Shown here: positions 32,402-41,363 of the stretch, piece after piece
Position numbering within the stretch: position 1 is the first letter of the stretch
How the letters are laid out: each line of letters begins with the position of its first letter
NCBI GenBank assembly: GCA_900314525.1
Contig: OMVN01000002.1
Location: 1-64,000, forward strand
DNA length: 64,000 nucleotides
Source: an uncultured Eubacteriales bacterium
GTDB taxonomy: Bacteria; Bacillota; Clostridia; Lachnospirales; Lachnospiraceae
Direction of reading: 5' to 3'
Notes under the pieces: generated by a model
Told to the model about the DNA's origin: nothing
Seen by the model: only the letters and a program-made list of their open reading frames with translations
Databases searched by the model: none
Translations under genes and position numbers: made by a program

Positions 32402-34003
32402 ATGTCTGATTTAGTAACAGAGATAAAAAAAAGAAGAACATTTGCCATAATTTCCCATCCTGATGCAGGAAAGACAACACTTACAGAGAAATTTCTGCTT
32501 TATGGAAAAGCAATTAATCTGGCAGGTTCTGTTAAGGGAAAGAAAACAGCAAAGCATGCAGTATCTGACTGGATGGAAATAGAGAAGGAGAGAGGTATTT
32601 CAGTTACTTCTTCAGTTCTTCAGTTTAATTATGATGGATATTGCATTAATATATTAGATACTCCGGGACATCAGGATTTCTCGGAGGACACATACAGAAC
32701 ATTAATGGCTGCAGACTCTGCGGTAATGGTTATTGATGCTTCTAAGGGTGTTGAGAAACAGACAATCAAGCTTTTCAAAGTTTGTGTAATGAGACATATA
32801 CCAATATTTACATTTATAAATAAGATGGACAGAGAATCAAAGGATCCATTTGATTTATTAGAGGATATTGAGAATGTATTAGGTATTGACACTTGCCCTA
32901 TTAACTGGCCAATAGGATCTGGAAAGAATTTCAAGGGTGTTTATGAGAGAGCAGAGAACTGTGTAACCACATTTAAGGCAGAGATGAATGGGCAGAAGAA
33001 ATTAGAGACCAGCAGAATTAATTTTGAAGAGGCAAACCATGATGATTTAGTTGCTCATATGGGTGATGAACTTTATGAAAAGCTTAGTGAGGATTTGGAG
33101 CTATTAGATGGAGCCAGCAGCGAATATAATTTGGATACTATTAGGGAAGGTAATCTGACACCAGTGTTTTTTGGGTCCGCTCTTACCAATTTTGGTGTGG
33201 AGAATTTTCTACAGCATTTCCTTAAGATGACAACATCACCATTACAGAGAAAATCAAACATTGGAGATATTGATCCATTCAGACCTGATTTTTCAGCATT
33301 CGTATTTAAAATTCAGGCTAATATGAATAAGGCTCATAGAGACAGGGTTGCATTTATGAGAATTACATCAGGAAAATTTGAAGCTGGAATGGAAGTAAAT
33401 CATGTTCAGGGTGGAAAAAAAGTTAAGCTTTCACAACCTCAGCAGATGATGGCCTCAGAGAGACATATTGTAAAAGAGGCATTTGCAGGTGATATCATAG
33501 GTGTATTTGATCCTGGTATTTTCTCAATTGGGGATACACTTTGTCAGTCAAATGAAAAGTTTGAATTTGAGGGAATTCCTACATTTGCACCAGAGCATTT
33601 TGCCAGAGTAAGACAGATGGACACAATGAAGAGAAAGCAGTTTGTAAAAGGTATAAATCAGATTGCTCAGGAAGGTGCAATACAGATATTCCAGGAATTT
33701 AATACAGGTATGGAAGAGATAATAGTAGGAGTTGTTGGTGTACTTCAGTTTGACGTTCTTAAATACAGACTCGAAAACGAATATAATGTGGAAATAAAGT
33801 TAGAACAACTTCCATACGAGTATATCAGATGGATAGAAAATCCAGAAGAGTTTGATGTGTCTTCAATATCTGGAACATCTGATATGAAAAAGATAAAAGA
33901 TTTAAAAGACAGACCTCTTTTACTGTTTGTAAATTCGTGGAGTGTAAATATGGTTCTTGAGAGAAATGAGGGACTTAAATTGTCCGAATTTGGAAAGAAT
34001 TAG
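32402..34003 (+). CDS. prfC: Peptide chain release factor 3
   Basis: RF3 is the GTPase that removes RF1/RF2 from the ribosome after termination. The 533-residue protein has all G motifs near the N-terminus: SHPDAGKTTLTEKF (P-loop), RGISVTSSV, DTPGHQDFSEDTYR and FINKMDRES. The RF3-specific C-terminal part (about 390-533) follows. GGAGGG lies before ATG 32402. It follows the acyltransferase gene by 24 bases and is the last gene before a noncoding-RNA locus. Confidence 0.96.
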   Translation: MSDLVTEIKKRRTFAIISHPDAGKTTLTEKFLLYGKAINLAGSVKGKKTAKHAVSDWMEIEKERGISVTSSVLQFNYDGYCINILDTPGHQDFSEDTYRTLMAADSAVMVIDASKGVEKQTIKLFKVCVMRHIPIFTFINKMDRESKDPFDLLEDIENVLGIDTCPINWPIGSGKNFKGVYERAENCVTTFKAEMNGQKKLETSRINFEEANHDDLVAHMGDELYEKLSEDLELLDGASSEYNLDTIREGNLTPVFFGSALTNFGVENFLQHFLKMTTSPLQRKSNIGDIDPFRPDFSAFVFKIQANMNKAHRDRVAFMRITSGKFEAGMEVNHVQGGKKVKLSQPQQMMASERHIVKEAFAGDIIGVFDPGIFSIGDTLCQSNEKFEFEGIPTFAPEHFARVRQMDTMKRKQFVKGINQIAQEGAIQIFQEFNTGMEEIIVGVVGVLQFDVLKYRLENEYNVEIKLEQLPYEYIRWIENPEEFDVSSISGTSDMKKIKDLKDRPLLLFVNSWSVNMVLERNEGLKLSEFGKN

Positions 34004-34038
34004 CGATCAAAAATATATAAAAAATAAGTAATTTTTTA

Positions 34039-34067
34039 TTGATAATTATCATAAAATAGAGTATACT
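34039..34067 (+). promoter_or_regulatory. Promoter of the noncoding RNA
   Basis: TTGATA (34039-34044), 17 bases, TATACT (34062-34067). Confidence 0.7.
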
Positions 34068-34073
34068 AAAGAT

Positions 34074-34272
34074 AAGTTAAAAACTACTTATAAGAACCTG
34101 GGATGTGCGATAACTTCTGATATTTTGAACCTACATTTTTGAATTGGGATTCCTAGATTTTTGATAAGATGTGAGGCCTCCTCAGAGTGGAACACAGATA
34201 TATCAAATGCGGTAACCCACCTAGCGCTGCTAGGACTCAAAACACAGGAGCCGGCATCTTGGGATATAAGGA
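34074..34272 (+). ncRNA. ssrS: Probable 6S RNA (SsrS)
   Basis: A 200-base region with no ORF is bounded by a promoter and a terminator. It is clearly more GC-rich and structured than its surroundings. The ends pair (CCTGGGATGT near 34098 with GCATCTTGGG near 34255, ten pairs including wobbles). Internal hairpins include TGAGG-CCT-CCTCA and CCTAGC-GCT-GCTAGG. Length, closing stem and rod-like pairing fit 6S RNA, which binds sigma-A RNA polymerase. Motifs of RNase P, tmRNA and SRP RNA are not seen. The identity as 6S is a recognition judgement, not a covariance-model result. Confidence 0.55.
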
Positions 34273-34307
34273 CAGGATCAGTTTATTTAAGCTGGTCCTG
34301 TTTTTTT
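34272..34307 (+). terminator. Terminator of the noncoding RNA
   Basis: A 10-bp stem with one wobble (ACAGGATCAG / CTGGTCCTGT), 10-base loop, T7. Confidence 0.88.
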
Positions 34308-34366
34308 GGTATAAAAAAATAAGGCTTGCCATATTATATAATACAAATTTATAAGGCAGGGCTGAT

Positions 34367-35893
34367 ATGAAGATAAAAAAGTTTATTATTACGTTTTTTA
34401 CGGGAATTATGATGGGGATTTTTATAACTGTTACGACATCCAACTGGATTAGAAATAATAATTCTGGTGAAATATTTAAGCACCTAAAAAAATCTATTTT
34501 AGATGATAAAAATATAACTAAAAATAACAAGAAAAAGAAAGTAGAAAATACCAGACAGAATACAAAAGAAAATAATGAAAATAACATCGATAATGGAGAT
34601 ATGAAGACAATAAGGGTATTATTAAAGACTACAGGATATAAAGACATATTACATGACAAGGCAAGCTTTAGCTGTGGGTGTGATATGGACGTAATATATT
34701 ATAAAAAAGATGAAAATGGAAATCTCTTGGAACAGAGTTTAAAATGGGGGAAAGAAGGTGAGGTAGTAGTTAATCCTGATAATGAACTGTTAAATGACGG
34801 AATAATGAAAATTACACCAGAAGACAGAAATTATAAAATATCGATTAACTCTATTGAACGAAATGGATGCACACCAGTATATAGGGGAAATATTATTTTA
34901 TCAAGAAATCATGGGAAAATAACAATTGTAAATGAACTTCCTATTGAAGAATATTTATATAGTGTTGTTCCAAGTGAAATGCCTGTGAGTTTTGGAAATG
35001 AAGCATTAAAAGTTCAGGCAGTATGTGCAAGAAGTTATGCTGTAAGTCATCTTGGAGGTGGAGAATTATCCATGTACGATGCAGATGTAGATGATAGTAC
35101 TGATTACCAGGTCTATAATAATTCGGGAGAGAAAGAAGAGGCAATTCAGGCTGTGTCCGAGACAAAGGGACAGATAATGAAGCATGGAGATGAAATTGTA
35201 AATGCTTATTTTTTTGCCACGTCATGTGGATACACAACAGATGAAAGAATCTGGGGGAATAAGACAAAAGAATACATAAAAAGCAAATCTGTTACAGAGA
35301 AGGAAGAAAATATAAATCTTACAGATGAAGAAACATTTAAAAAGTTCATAAAAAGTAATTTTGATAGCTTTGATAAGGGAAATCCATGGTACAGATGGAA
35401 GATTTCATATACGGAAAAAGAATTAGCCGGGGTAATTAATGATAATATTAACAGACTGGTCACCCTTGGAGGAGATAAGATACTTACATATAACGGAAGT
35501 GAATTTGTACCAGGTAAACCTTCCCCTGTAAATAAAATCAGAGATATATTTATTACAAGTAGAAGTGAAGGGGGAGTTGCTAACGAACTAGTTATAGATG
35601 CTGAAAATGAAAAAATAAAAATCTTAAGCCAGACTTTTATAAGAAATATATTCAATCCATATGGAATTAAGATTGATAAATGTGATGGAAGCTTTAATGA
35701 TAAGATGAATTGCCTTCCTAGTGGTTTTTTTGTTATTGAAAAAAATGACGACAGATTTACACTGTACGGAGGAGGATTTGGACATGGAGTTGGAATGAGC
35801 CAGACTGCGGTAAAAAATATGGCAAATAATGGAATGACATACGAGGATATACTCAAATTTTTCTATAAGGATATAGACGTGGTTAAATATTAA
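34367..35893 (+). CDS. SpoIID/LytB-domain protein, membrane anchored
   Basis: A 508-residue protein with an N-terminal signal anchor (FIITFFTGIMMGIFITVTT, about 5-23) and an asparagine/lysine-rich linker. The SpoIID/LytB domain follows (about 180-508): EEYLYSVVPSEMPVSFGNEA, LKVQAVCARSYAVSHLGG, and the C-terminal GGGFGHGVGMSQTAVKNMA. SpoIID proteins are lytic transglycosylases acting on peptidoglycan stripped of stem peptides, classically in engulfment. No other sporulation gene is adjacent, so it may be a vegetative wall-remodelling homologue. Confidence 0.9.
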   Translation: MKIKKFIITFFTGIMMGIFITVTTSNWIRNNNSGEIFKHLKKSILDDKNITKNNKKKKVENTRQNTKENNENNIDNGDMKTIRVLLKTTGYKDILHDKASFSCGCDMDVIYYKKDENGNLLEQSLKWGKEGEVVVNPDNELLNDGIMKITPEDRNYKISINSIERNGCTPVYRGNIILSRNHGKITIVNELPIEEYLYSVVPSEMPVSFGNEALKVQAVCARSYAVSHLGGGELSMYDADVDDSTDYQVYNNSGEKEEAIQAVSETKGQIMKHGDEIVNAYFFATSCGYTTDERIWGNKTKEYIKSKSVTEKEENINLTDEETFKKFIKSNFDSFDKGNPWYRWKISYTEKELAGVINDNINRLVTLGGDKILTYNGSEFVPGKPSPVNKIRDIFITSRSEGGVANELVIDAENEKIKILSQTFIRNIFNPYGIKIDKCDGSFNDKMNCLPSGFFVIEKNDDRFTLYGGGFGHGVGMSQTAVKNMANNGMTYEDILKFFYKDIDVVKY

Positions 35894-35922
35894 TAATAAT
35901 ATGTTTTTATCGTTAATTTTAA

Positions 35923-35951
35923 TTGACAATTATGGATATTATAATTATAAT
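35923..35951 (+). promoter_or_regulatory. Consensus promoter of the polyamine operon
   Basis: TTGACA (35923-35928), 17 bases, TATAAT (35946-35951), a perfect match. Predicted transcription start about 35958. Confidence 0.85.
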
Positions 35952-35957
35952 CAAAGA

Positions 35958-36127
35958 CAGTGTGAAGAAGAGTTTAGCGGGATTAAATTGCGTACACACT
36001 TGTGAGATTATGTAATATTATGTGAGAGTAGTAAAAGTAATTTCTTGCTATATAGACTCTGAACGCGATCGGTTTTAATTGCAGATTAATCAAGTGTATT
36101 ATTTTTATAATATACTTGATTTTTTTT
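35958..36127 (+). promoter_or_regulatory. Structured leader RNA with intrinsic terminator ahead of speD
   Basis: About 170 bases of leader begin with a small hairpin (AGTGTG 35959-35964 / CACACT 35995-36000) containing an AGTTTA / TAAATT stem. ATTGCGT (35987-35993) inside it can pair with ACGCGAT (36063-36069), which would form a pseudoknot. The leader ends in the terminator described separately, so the operon is probably controlled by attenuation. It matches no riboswitch consensus I know (T-box, SAM-I, ykkC types). A polyamine, SAM or arginine sensor is a guess from gene context. Confidence 0.55.
36088..36127 (+). terminator. Attenuator-type terminator before speD
   Basis: A 15-bp stem with one wobble (AATCAAGTGTATTAT / ATAATATACTTGATT), TTTT loop, T8. 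It stands between a consensus promoter and the operon, with no complete gene upstream in the same transcript. Confidence 0.92.
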
Positions 36128-36180
36128 ATGAATATTACAGAGAATGTTAATGATAAATAATTTTCAATATGGAGAATGAA

Positions 36181-36972
36181 ATGAACAAAAAATTAAAGCT
36201 ATATGGATTTAATAACCTGACAAAATCATTGAGTTTTAATATCTATGATGTTTGTTATGCAAAGACTGAGAGGGAGCAGAAAGATTATATTTCTTATGTA
36301 GACGAACAGTATAATTCTGAAAGATTGGTTAATATATTGTGTCATATTGCAGAAATGATAGGTGCCCACGTACTTAGTGTTTCTAAACAGGATTATGAAC
36401 CTCAGGGTGCAAGTGTCACAATTCTTATGGCCGAAGAGCAGATGATTAAAGCTATGAGTGGTGAGCCTAGTTCTGAGGTAGTAGCAGGGGATGAAGTGGT
36501 TGCACACTTAGATAAGAGTCATATTACGGTTCATACTTATCCGGAGTTTCATCCAGATACAAGTATTGCTACATTCAGGGTTGATATTGACGTGGCAACA
36601 TGTGGAGAAATAACACCACTGCTTGCACTTGAATACCTTATTGGTAGTTTTGATTCAGATATAATTACAATGGATTATAAAGTAAGAGGATTCACAAGGG
36701 ATGTTGATGGAAAGAAACTTTTTATTGATCATGATATAAAATCTATTCAGGATTATATTTCTGATGAGACGTTACAGAGATACGATGCAGTCGATATAAA
36801 TGTATATCAGTCAAATATTTTCCACACGAAAATGCTGATAAAAGAACTGGATTTGCAGAATTATCTTTTTAACACTGATGTTTATGAACTTCAGCCAAAA
36901 GAAAGATTGGAAATCACAAACAGTCTCAGACAGGAAATGATAGAGATATTCAGTGGAAATAATATTTATTAA
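36181..36972 (+). CDS. speD: S-adenosylmethionine decarboxylase proenzyme
   Basis: SpeD makes decarboxylated SAM, the aminopropyl donor for spermidine. The 263-residue protein is of the E. coli-type class. The self-cleavage site is visible in [15 protein letters not shown]; Ser113 would become the pyruvoyl group after cleavage at Lys112-Ser113. ATG 36181 has GGAG six to seven bases upstream; ATG 36169 overlaps that site. It is the first gene of a six-gene polyamine operon and lies behind an attenuator-type leader. Confidence 0.95.
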   Translation: MNKKLKLYGFNNLTKSLSFNIYDVCYAKTEREQKDYISYVDEQYNSERLVNILCHIAEMIGAHVLSVSKQDYEPQGASVTILMAEEQMIKAMSGEPSSEVVAGDEVVAHLDKSHITVHTYPEFHPDTSIATFRVDIDVATCGEITPLLALEYLIGSFDSDIITMDYKVRGFTRDVDGKKLFIDHDIKSIQDYISDETLQRYDAVDINVYQSNIFHTKMLIKELDLQNYLFNTDVYELQPKERLEITNSLRQEMIEIFSGNNIY

Positions 36973-36988
36973 GTAAGGACTGGGAAAA

Positions 36989-38437
36989 ATGAATTTTAAT
37001 CAGAATAGAATGCCAGTATATGAGGCATTAGAACAGATGAAAAATGAGAGAATAGTTCCTTTTGATGTTCCGGGACACAAACATGGAAAAGGAAACAAGG
37101 CATTGACTGATTTTTTGGGTGAAAAATGTATGACAGTTGATGTCAATTCAATGAAAATGCTTGATAATTTATGTCATCCTGTTTCAGTAATTAAAGAGGC
37201 ACAGGAACTGGCAGCAGAAGCGTTTCATGCAGAAAATGCATTTTTTATGGTGGGCGGAACAACCTCTTCAGTTCAGACTATGGTACTTACAACCTGCAAA
37301 AAGGGTGATAAGATAATAATGCCAAGAAATGTACACAGGAGTGCAATAAATGCATTAGTCTTATCTGGGGCAGTACCTGTTTATGTAAATCCAGATTCGG
37401 ACAAGAGACTTGGAATTTCACTTGGAATGAAAGTATCAGATCTTTTGAAGACAATAGAGGAAAATCCTGACGCAAAGGCTGTAATGGTTAATAATCCTAC
37501 TTATTATGGTATTTGCTCGGATATAAAGAAAATAGTTTCAATAGCACATGAGCATGGAATGATGGTATTAGCAGATGAAGCACATGGTACACATTTTTAT
37601 TTCAATGATAAATTGCCGATATCAGCTATGGAGGCAGGCGCGGATTTTGCTTCAGTTAGTATGCATAAATCAGGAGGAAGTTTAACTCAAAGTTCAATTC
37701 TCCTAACTGGAAAAAACGTCAATCCAGATTATGTGAGACAGGTCATTAATCTTACGCAGACAACAAGTGGTAGTTATCTTTTACTGTCAAGCCTTGATAT
37801 TTCTAGAAGAAATCTGGCACTTAATGGACAGGAAATATTTGACAGGGTAATTGACCTGGCGGAATATGCCAGAAAAGAGATAAATGAGATTGGCGATTAT
37901 TATGCATATAGCAAAGAAATAATAAATGGTGATTCAGTGTTTGACTTTGATGTCACAAAATTATCAATAAATACTTATGATGTAGGACTTGCAGGTATTG
38001 AAGTATATGATAAACTGAGAGATGAATATGAGATACAGATTGAATTTGGGGATCTTGATAACGTGCTTGCATATATCTCTGTAGGTGATCGTGAGAGGGA
38101 TATTGAGAGACTGGCAAGTGCACTGGCGGAGATAAAGAGAAGATTTAAGAAGGAAAAGAATAATCTGTTAGATCACGAGTATGTAAATCCTGTTGTTGAA
38201 ATGACACCTAGAGATGCTTTCTTCGGAGAAAAAAAGAAAGTTTTGTTGGAGGAATCAGAGGGGATGATTTGTGGAGAGTTCGTTATGTGTTATCCTCCTG
38301 GAATCCCAATTCTTGCACCAGGTGAGAAAATTACAGATGAGATTATTAATTACATAAAATATGCCAAGGAAAAGGGCTGTTTTATTACTGGACCACAGGA
38401 TCTGATGGTTGAAAATATAAATGTTGTAGTCGAATAG
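36989..38437 (+). CDS. speA: PLP-dependent arginine decarboxylase (Orn/Lys/Arg decarboxylase family)
   Basis: The 482-residue aspartate-aminotransferase-fold decarboxylase resembles the Bacillus SpeA/YaaO branch without the receiver-like wing. It has the N-terminal PFDVPGHKHGKGN, the cofactor region VMVNNPTYYG and LADEAHGTHFYF, and the PLP lysine in ASVSMHKSGGSLTQSS (about residue 227). It ends with EFVMCYPPGIPILAPGE. Arginine as substrate is inferred from the agmatinase gene three genes on; lysine or ornithine remain possible by sequence alone. It lies 16 bases after speD. Confidence 0.88.
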   Translation: MNFNQNRMPVYEALEQMKNERIVPFDVPGHKHGKGNKALTDFLGEKCMTVDVNSMKMLDNLCHPVSVIKEAQELAAEAFHAENAFFMVGGTTSSVQTMVLTTCKKGDKIIMPRNVHRSAINALVLSGAVPVYVNPDSDKRLGISLGMKVSDLLKTIEENPDAKAVMVNNPTYYGICSDIKKIVSIAHEHGMMVLADEAHGTHFYFNDKLPISAMEAGADFASVSMHKSGGSLTQSSILLTGKNVNPDYVRQVINLTQTTSGSYLLLSSLDISRRNLALNGQEIFDRVIDLAEYARKEINEIGDYYAYSKEIINGDSVFDFDVTKLSINTYDVGLAGIEVYDKLRDEYEIQIEFGDLDNVLAYISVGDRERDIERLASALAEIKRRFKKEKNNLLDHEYVNPVVEMTPRDAFFGEKKKVLLEESEGMICGEFVMCYPPGIPILAPGEKITDEIINYIKYAKEKGCFITGPQDLMVENINVVVE

Positions 38438-38445
38438 GAGAAAAA

Positions 38446-39297
38446 ATGGAATTATGGTTTACTGAAAATCACACAAAAAATGTGAGATTTTCTATTAAAG
38501 TGGATAAGCAACTGTGCAGTATGCAGAGTGATTTTCAGAGGATTGACGTATTTACTTCAGAAGAATTTGGAAGATTTTTAACTCTTGATGGTTATATGAT
38601 GCTCACAGAAAAAGATGAATTTATTTATCATGAAATGATGGTTCATGTTCCAATGTCCGTTCATCCTAATGTAAAAAATGTGTTAGTTATAGGTGCTGGA
38701 GATGGAGGCGTTGTAAGGGAACTTACAAAGTATGACGAAATTGAGAGAATTGACATGGTTGAAATAGATAAAATGGTAGTGGATGTCTGCAGGGAATATT
38801 TGCCATTTACAGCATGTAAACTAGACGATAAGAGGGTAAACATATTTTATCAAGATGGTCTTAAATTCGTCAGAAATAAAGAAAATGAGTATGACCTGAT
38901 TATTGTGGATTCTACAGATCCTTTTGGTCCAGGAGAAGGTCTTTTTACAAAAGAATTTTATGGAAACTGTTATAAGGCACTTACAGAAGACGGTATAATT
39001 GTAAATCAGCATGAGAGTCCATTTTACAAGGATGATGCAATTGCTATGCAGAGAGCACATAAAAGGATTGTGCAGAGCTTCAATCTTTGCAGATTATATC
39101 AGGCTCATATACCTACCTATCCTTCAGGACACTGGCTATTTGGATTTTCCTCAAAGAAATATCATCCTGTAAAGGATTTTGATCCAGAGAGATGGAATAA
39201 CAGAAATATAAAGACAAGATACTATAACACAAATTTACATAGGGGTGCATTTGCACTACCAAATTATGTGGAGGAATTACTAGAAAATGTGGAATAA
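38446..39297 (+). CDS. speE: Spermidine synthase
   Basis: The 283-residue aminopropyltransferase transfers the aminopropyl group from decarboxylated SAM to putrescine. It has YHEMMVHVPMSVHPN, the nucleotide loop VLVIGAGDGGVVRELTKY, and the catalytic-Asp segment YDLIIVDSTDPFGPGEGLF. The STDP motif favours putrescine-type acceptors. It begins eight bases after the decarboxylase gene and overlaps speB by 11 bases. SpeD being in the same operon supports spermidine synthesis by this route. Confidence 0.95.
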   Translation: MELWFTENHTKNVRFSIKVDKQLCSMQSDFQRIDVFTSEEFGRFLTLDGYMMLTEKDEFIYHEMMVHVPMSVHPNVKNVLVIGAGDGGVVRELTKYDEIERIDMVEIDKMVVDVCREYLPFTACKLDDKRVNIFYQDGLKFVRNKENEYDLIIVDSTDPFGPGEGLFTKEFYGNCYKALTEDGIIVNQHESPFYKDDAIAMQRAHKRIVQSFNLCRLYQAHIPTYPSGHWLFGFSSKKYHPVKDFDPERWNNRNIKTRYYNTNLHRGAFALPNYVEELLENVE

Positions 39298-40135
39298 AAA
39301 CATAGAAACCTTTATCGGATGTGAATCAGACTTTGAAAATGCAAAGATAGTAATGTTCGGAGCTCCATTTGATTCGACAACATCATACAGACCAGGAACA
39401 AGATTTGGAAGTAGGGCAATTAGAAGTGAATCATACGGACTTGAGGTATATAGCCCATATCAGGACAAAGAAATAACAGATATTGATATATTTGATGGTG
39501 GAGATATTGAACTTCCGTTTGGAGATGCAAATCTTGCTCTTGATATGATTGCTGAGAAAGAAAAGATTATCCTTGATGCAGGAAAAATCCCATGTATGAT
39601 AGGGGGAGAACACCTTGTGACATTAGGTGCATTCAGGGAAGTATATAAAAAATATAAGGACATAAGAGTAGTACATTTTGATGCTCACACTGATTTAAGG
39701 GATGAGTATCTGTCAGTGAAATTATCCCATGCCAGTGTTATAAGGAGGATATGGGAAATAACAGGTGATGACAGAATTTATCAGTTTGGAATAAGAAGTG
39801 GTGAAAAAGAAGAGTTTATGTGGGCTAAGGAGCATACAAATCTCCATAAATTTAATTTTGAAGGATTAGAGGATGTAATTAGTGAAATAGGGGATAAACC
39901 AGTATATTTTACTATTGACCTTGATGTTTTAGATCCGTCAATATTTCCAGGAACAGGTACACCTGAGGCTGGTGGAGTCAGTTTCTTGGAATTATTAAAT
40001 GCCATAATTAAAGTATCTAAGTTAAATATTGTAGCTATGGATGTAAATGAATTGGCACCAAACCTTGACCAGTCAGGAGCATCAACAGCAGTAGCATGTA
40101 AAATAGTGAGAGAATTATTAATATCGTTATCATAA
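39287..40135 (+). CDS. speB: Agmatinase / ureohydrolase
   Basis: A 282-residue Mn-dependent ureohydrolase. Metal ligands are in IGGEHLVTLGA, VVHFDAHTDLRDEY and FTIDLDVLDPSIFPGTGTPE. Agmatinase converts agmatine to putrescine and urea, linking arginine decarboxylase to spermidine synthase. In the alternative carboxyaminopropylagmatine pathway, a ureohydrolase of this family acts on aminopropylagmatine instead; sequence reading cannot separate the two. The ATG lies inside the end of speE, so translation is coupled. Confidence 0.9.
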   Translation: MWNKNIETFIGCESDFENAKIVMFGAPFDSTTSYRPGTRFGSRAIRSESYGLEVYSPYQDKEITDIDIFDGGDIELPFGDANLALDMIAEKEKIILDAGKIPCMIGGEHLVTLGAFREVYKKYKDIRVVHFDAHTDLRDEYLSVKLSHASVIRRIWEITGDDRIYQFGIRSGEKEEFMWAKEHTNLHKFNFEGLEDVISEIGDKPVYFTIDLDVLDPSIFPGTGTPEAGGVSFLELLNAIIKVSKLNIVAMDVNELAPNLDQSGASTAVACKIVRELLISLS

Positions 40136-40150
40136 AAGGAGGAATATGTT

Positions 40151-41353
40151 ATGGGAAAAGCGCTTATTATCGGATGTGGAGGAGTTGCAAGTGTTGCAAT
40201 TCATAAATGCTGTCAGAATAGTGATGAATTTACAGAAATAATGATAGCAAGCAGAACAAAGAGCAAATGTGATAAATTAAAGGAAGAACTAGAAAATAAA
40301 ACAAAGACAGTTATTAAGACAGCACAGGTAGATGCCAATAACGTGGATGAACTTGTTGAACTTATAAATGATTTCAAACCAGATGTTGTACTTAATCTTG
40401 CACTTCCATATCAGGATTTAACAATAATGGATGCTTGTCTTATCACAAAGACAAGCTATGTTGATACAGCTAATTATGAGCCAGAGGATACAGCAAAATT
40501 TGAATACAAATGGCAGTGGGCATACAGAGAAAAGTTCAGGGAAGCAGGAATTACTGCACTTCTTGGAAGCGGATTTGACCCAGGCGTAACAGGTGTATTC
40601 TCCGCATATGCTATGAAGCATGAATTTGATGAAATAAACTATATTGATATATTAGACTGTAATGGCGGAGACCATGGTTATCCTTTTGCCACAAACTTTA
40701 ATCCTGAGATTAATATCAGAGAGGTTTCTGCAAACGGAAGTTACTGGGAAGATGGAAAATGGGTTGAGACAAAACCTATGGAAATAAAGAGAGAATATGA
40801 TTTTGACGGAGTTGGAATGAAAGATATGTATCTTCTTCACCACGAAGAGTTAGAATCTCTTGGAATCAATATTAAGGGAATAAAAAGAATCAGATTCTTT
40901 ATGACATTTGGCCAAAGCTATTTAACACATTTAAAATGCCTTGAAAACGTTGGAATGACATCTATTGAGCCAATTATGTATGAGGGAAAAGAAATAGTTC
41001 CTCTTCAGTTTTTGAAGGCAGTTCTTCCAGACCCTGCATCACTTGGCCCTAGAACAGTTGGAAAGACTAACATTGGATGTATTTTTAGAGGTAAAAAAGA
41101 CGGAAAAGAAAAGAATCTTTATATTTACAATATGTGTGATCATCAGGAATGTTATAAGGAAGTTGGCTCGCAGGCAGTTAGCTACACAACTGGAGTTCCT
41201 GCAATGATAGGAGCAATGCTTATTATGAATGGTACATGGAAAGGACCTGGTGTATTTAATATTGAGGAGTTCGATCCTGATCCATTTATGGATGCATTAA
41301 ATAAATGGGGTCTTCCATGGGTAATTGACAGAGATCCTAAATTAGTAGATTAG
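40151..41353 (+). CDS. Carboxy(nor)spermidine dehydrogenase, saccharopine dehydrogenase family
   Basis: The 400-residue protein begins with the NADPH-binding GKALIIGCGGVASVAIHKC and has the family features DANNVDELVELINDFKPDVV, LGSGFDPGVTGVFSAYAMK and the C-terminal WVIDRDP. Paired with the next gene, it would reductively condense L-aspartate-beta-semialdehyde with putrescine to carboxyspermidine, or with agmatine to carboxyaminopropylagmatine. AAGGAGG lies before ATG 40151, 15 bases after speB. Lysine-pathway saccharopine dehydrogenase is unlikely given context. Confidence 0.88.
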   Translation: MGKALIIGCGGVASVAIHKCCQNSDEFTEIMIASRTKSKCDKLKEELENKTKTVIKTAQVDANNVDELVELINDFKPDVVLNLALPYQDLTIMDACLITKTSYVDTANYEPEDTAKFEYKWQWAYREKFREAGITALLGSGFDPGVTGVFSAYAMKHEFDEINYIDILDCNGGDHGYPFATNFNPEINIREVSANGSYWEDGKWVETKPMEIKREYDFDGVGMKDMYLLHHEELESLGINIKGIKRIRFFMTFGQSYLTHLKCLENVGMTSIEPIMYEGKEIVPLQFLKAVLPDPASLGPRTVGKTNIGCIFRGKKDGKEKNLYIYNMCDHQECYKEVGSQAVSYTTGVPAMIGAMLIMNGTWKGPGVFNIEEFDPDPFMDALNKWGLPWVIDRDPKLVD

Positions 41354-41363
41354 GAAAGTGAAT

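Noticed and set aside
34074-34272. RNase P RNA, tmRNA or SRP RNA for the noncoding region
   Set aside because: The universally conserved motifs of these RNAs are not visible, and the length is wrong for RNase P and tmRNA.
35962-36015. GTG-started frame VKKSLAGLNCVHTCEIM in the speD leader as a leader peptide
   Set aside because: It would start only four bases from the predicted transcript start with no ribosome binding site, and has no run of regulatory codons. The structured-RNA reading is stronger.
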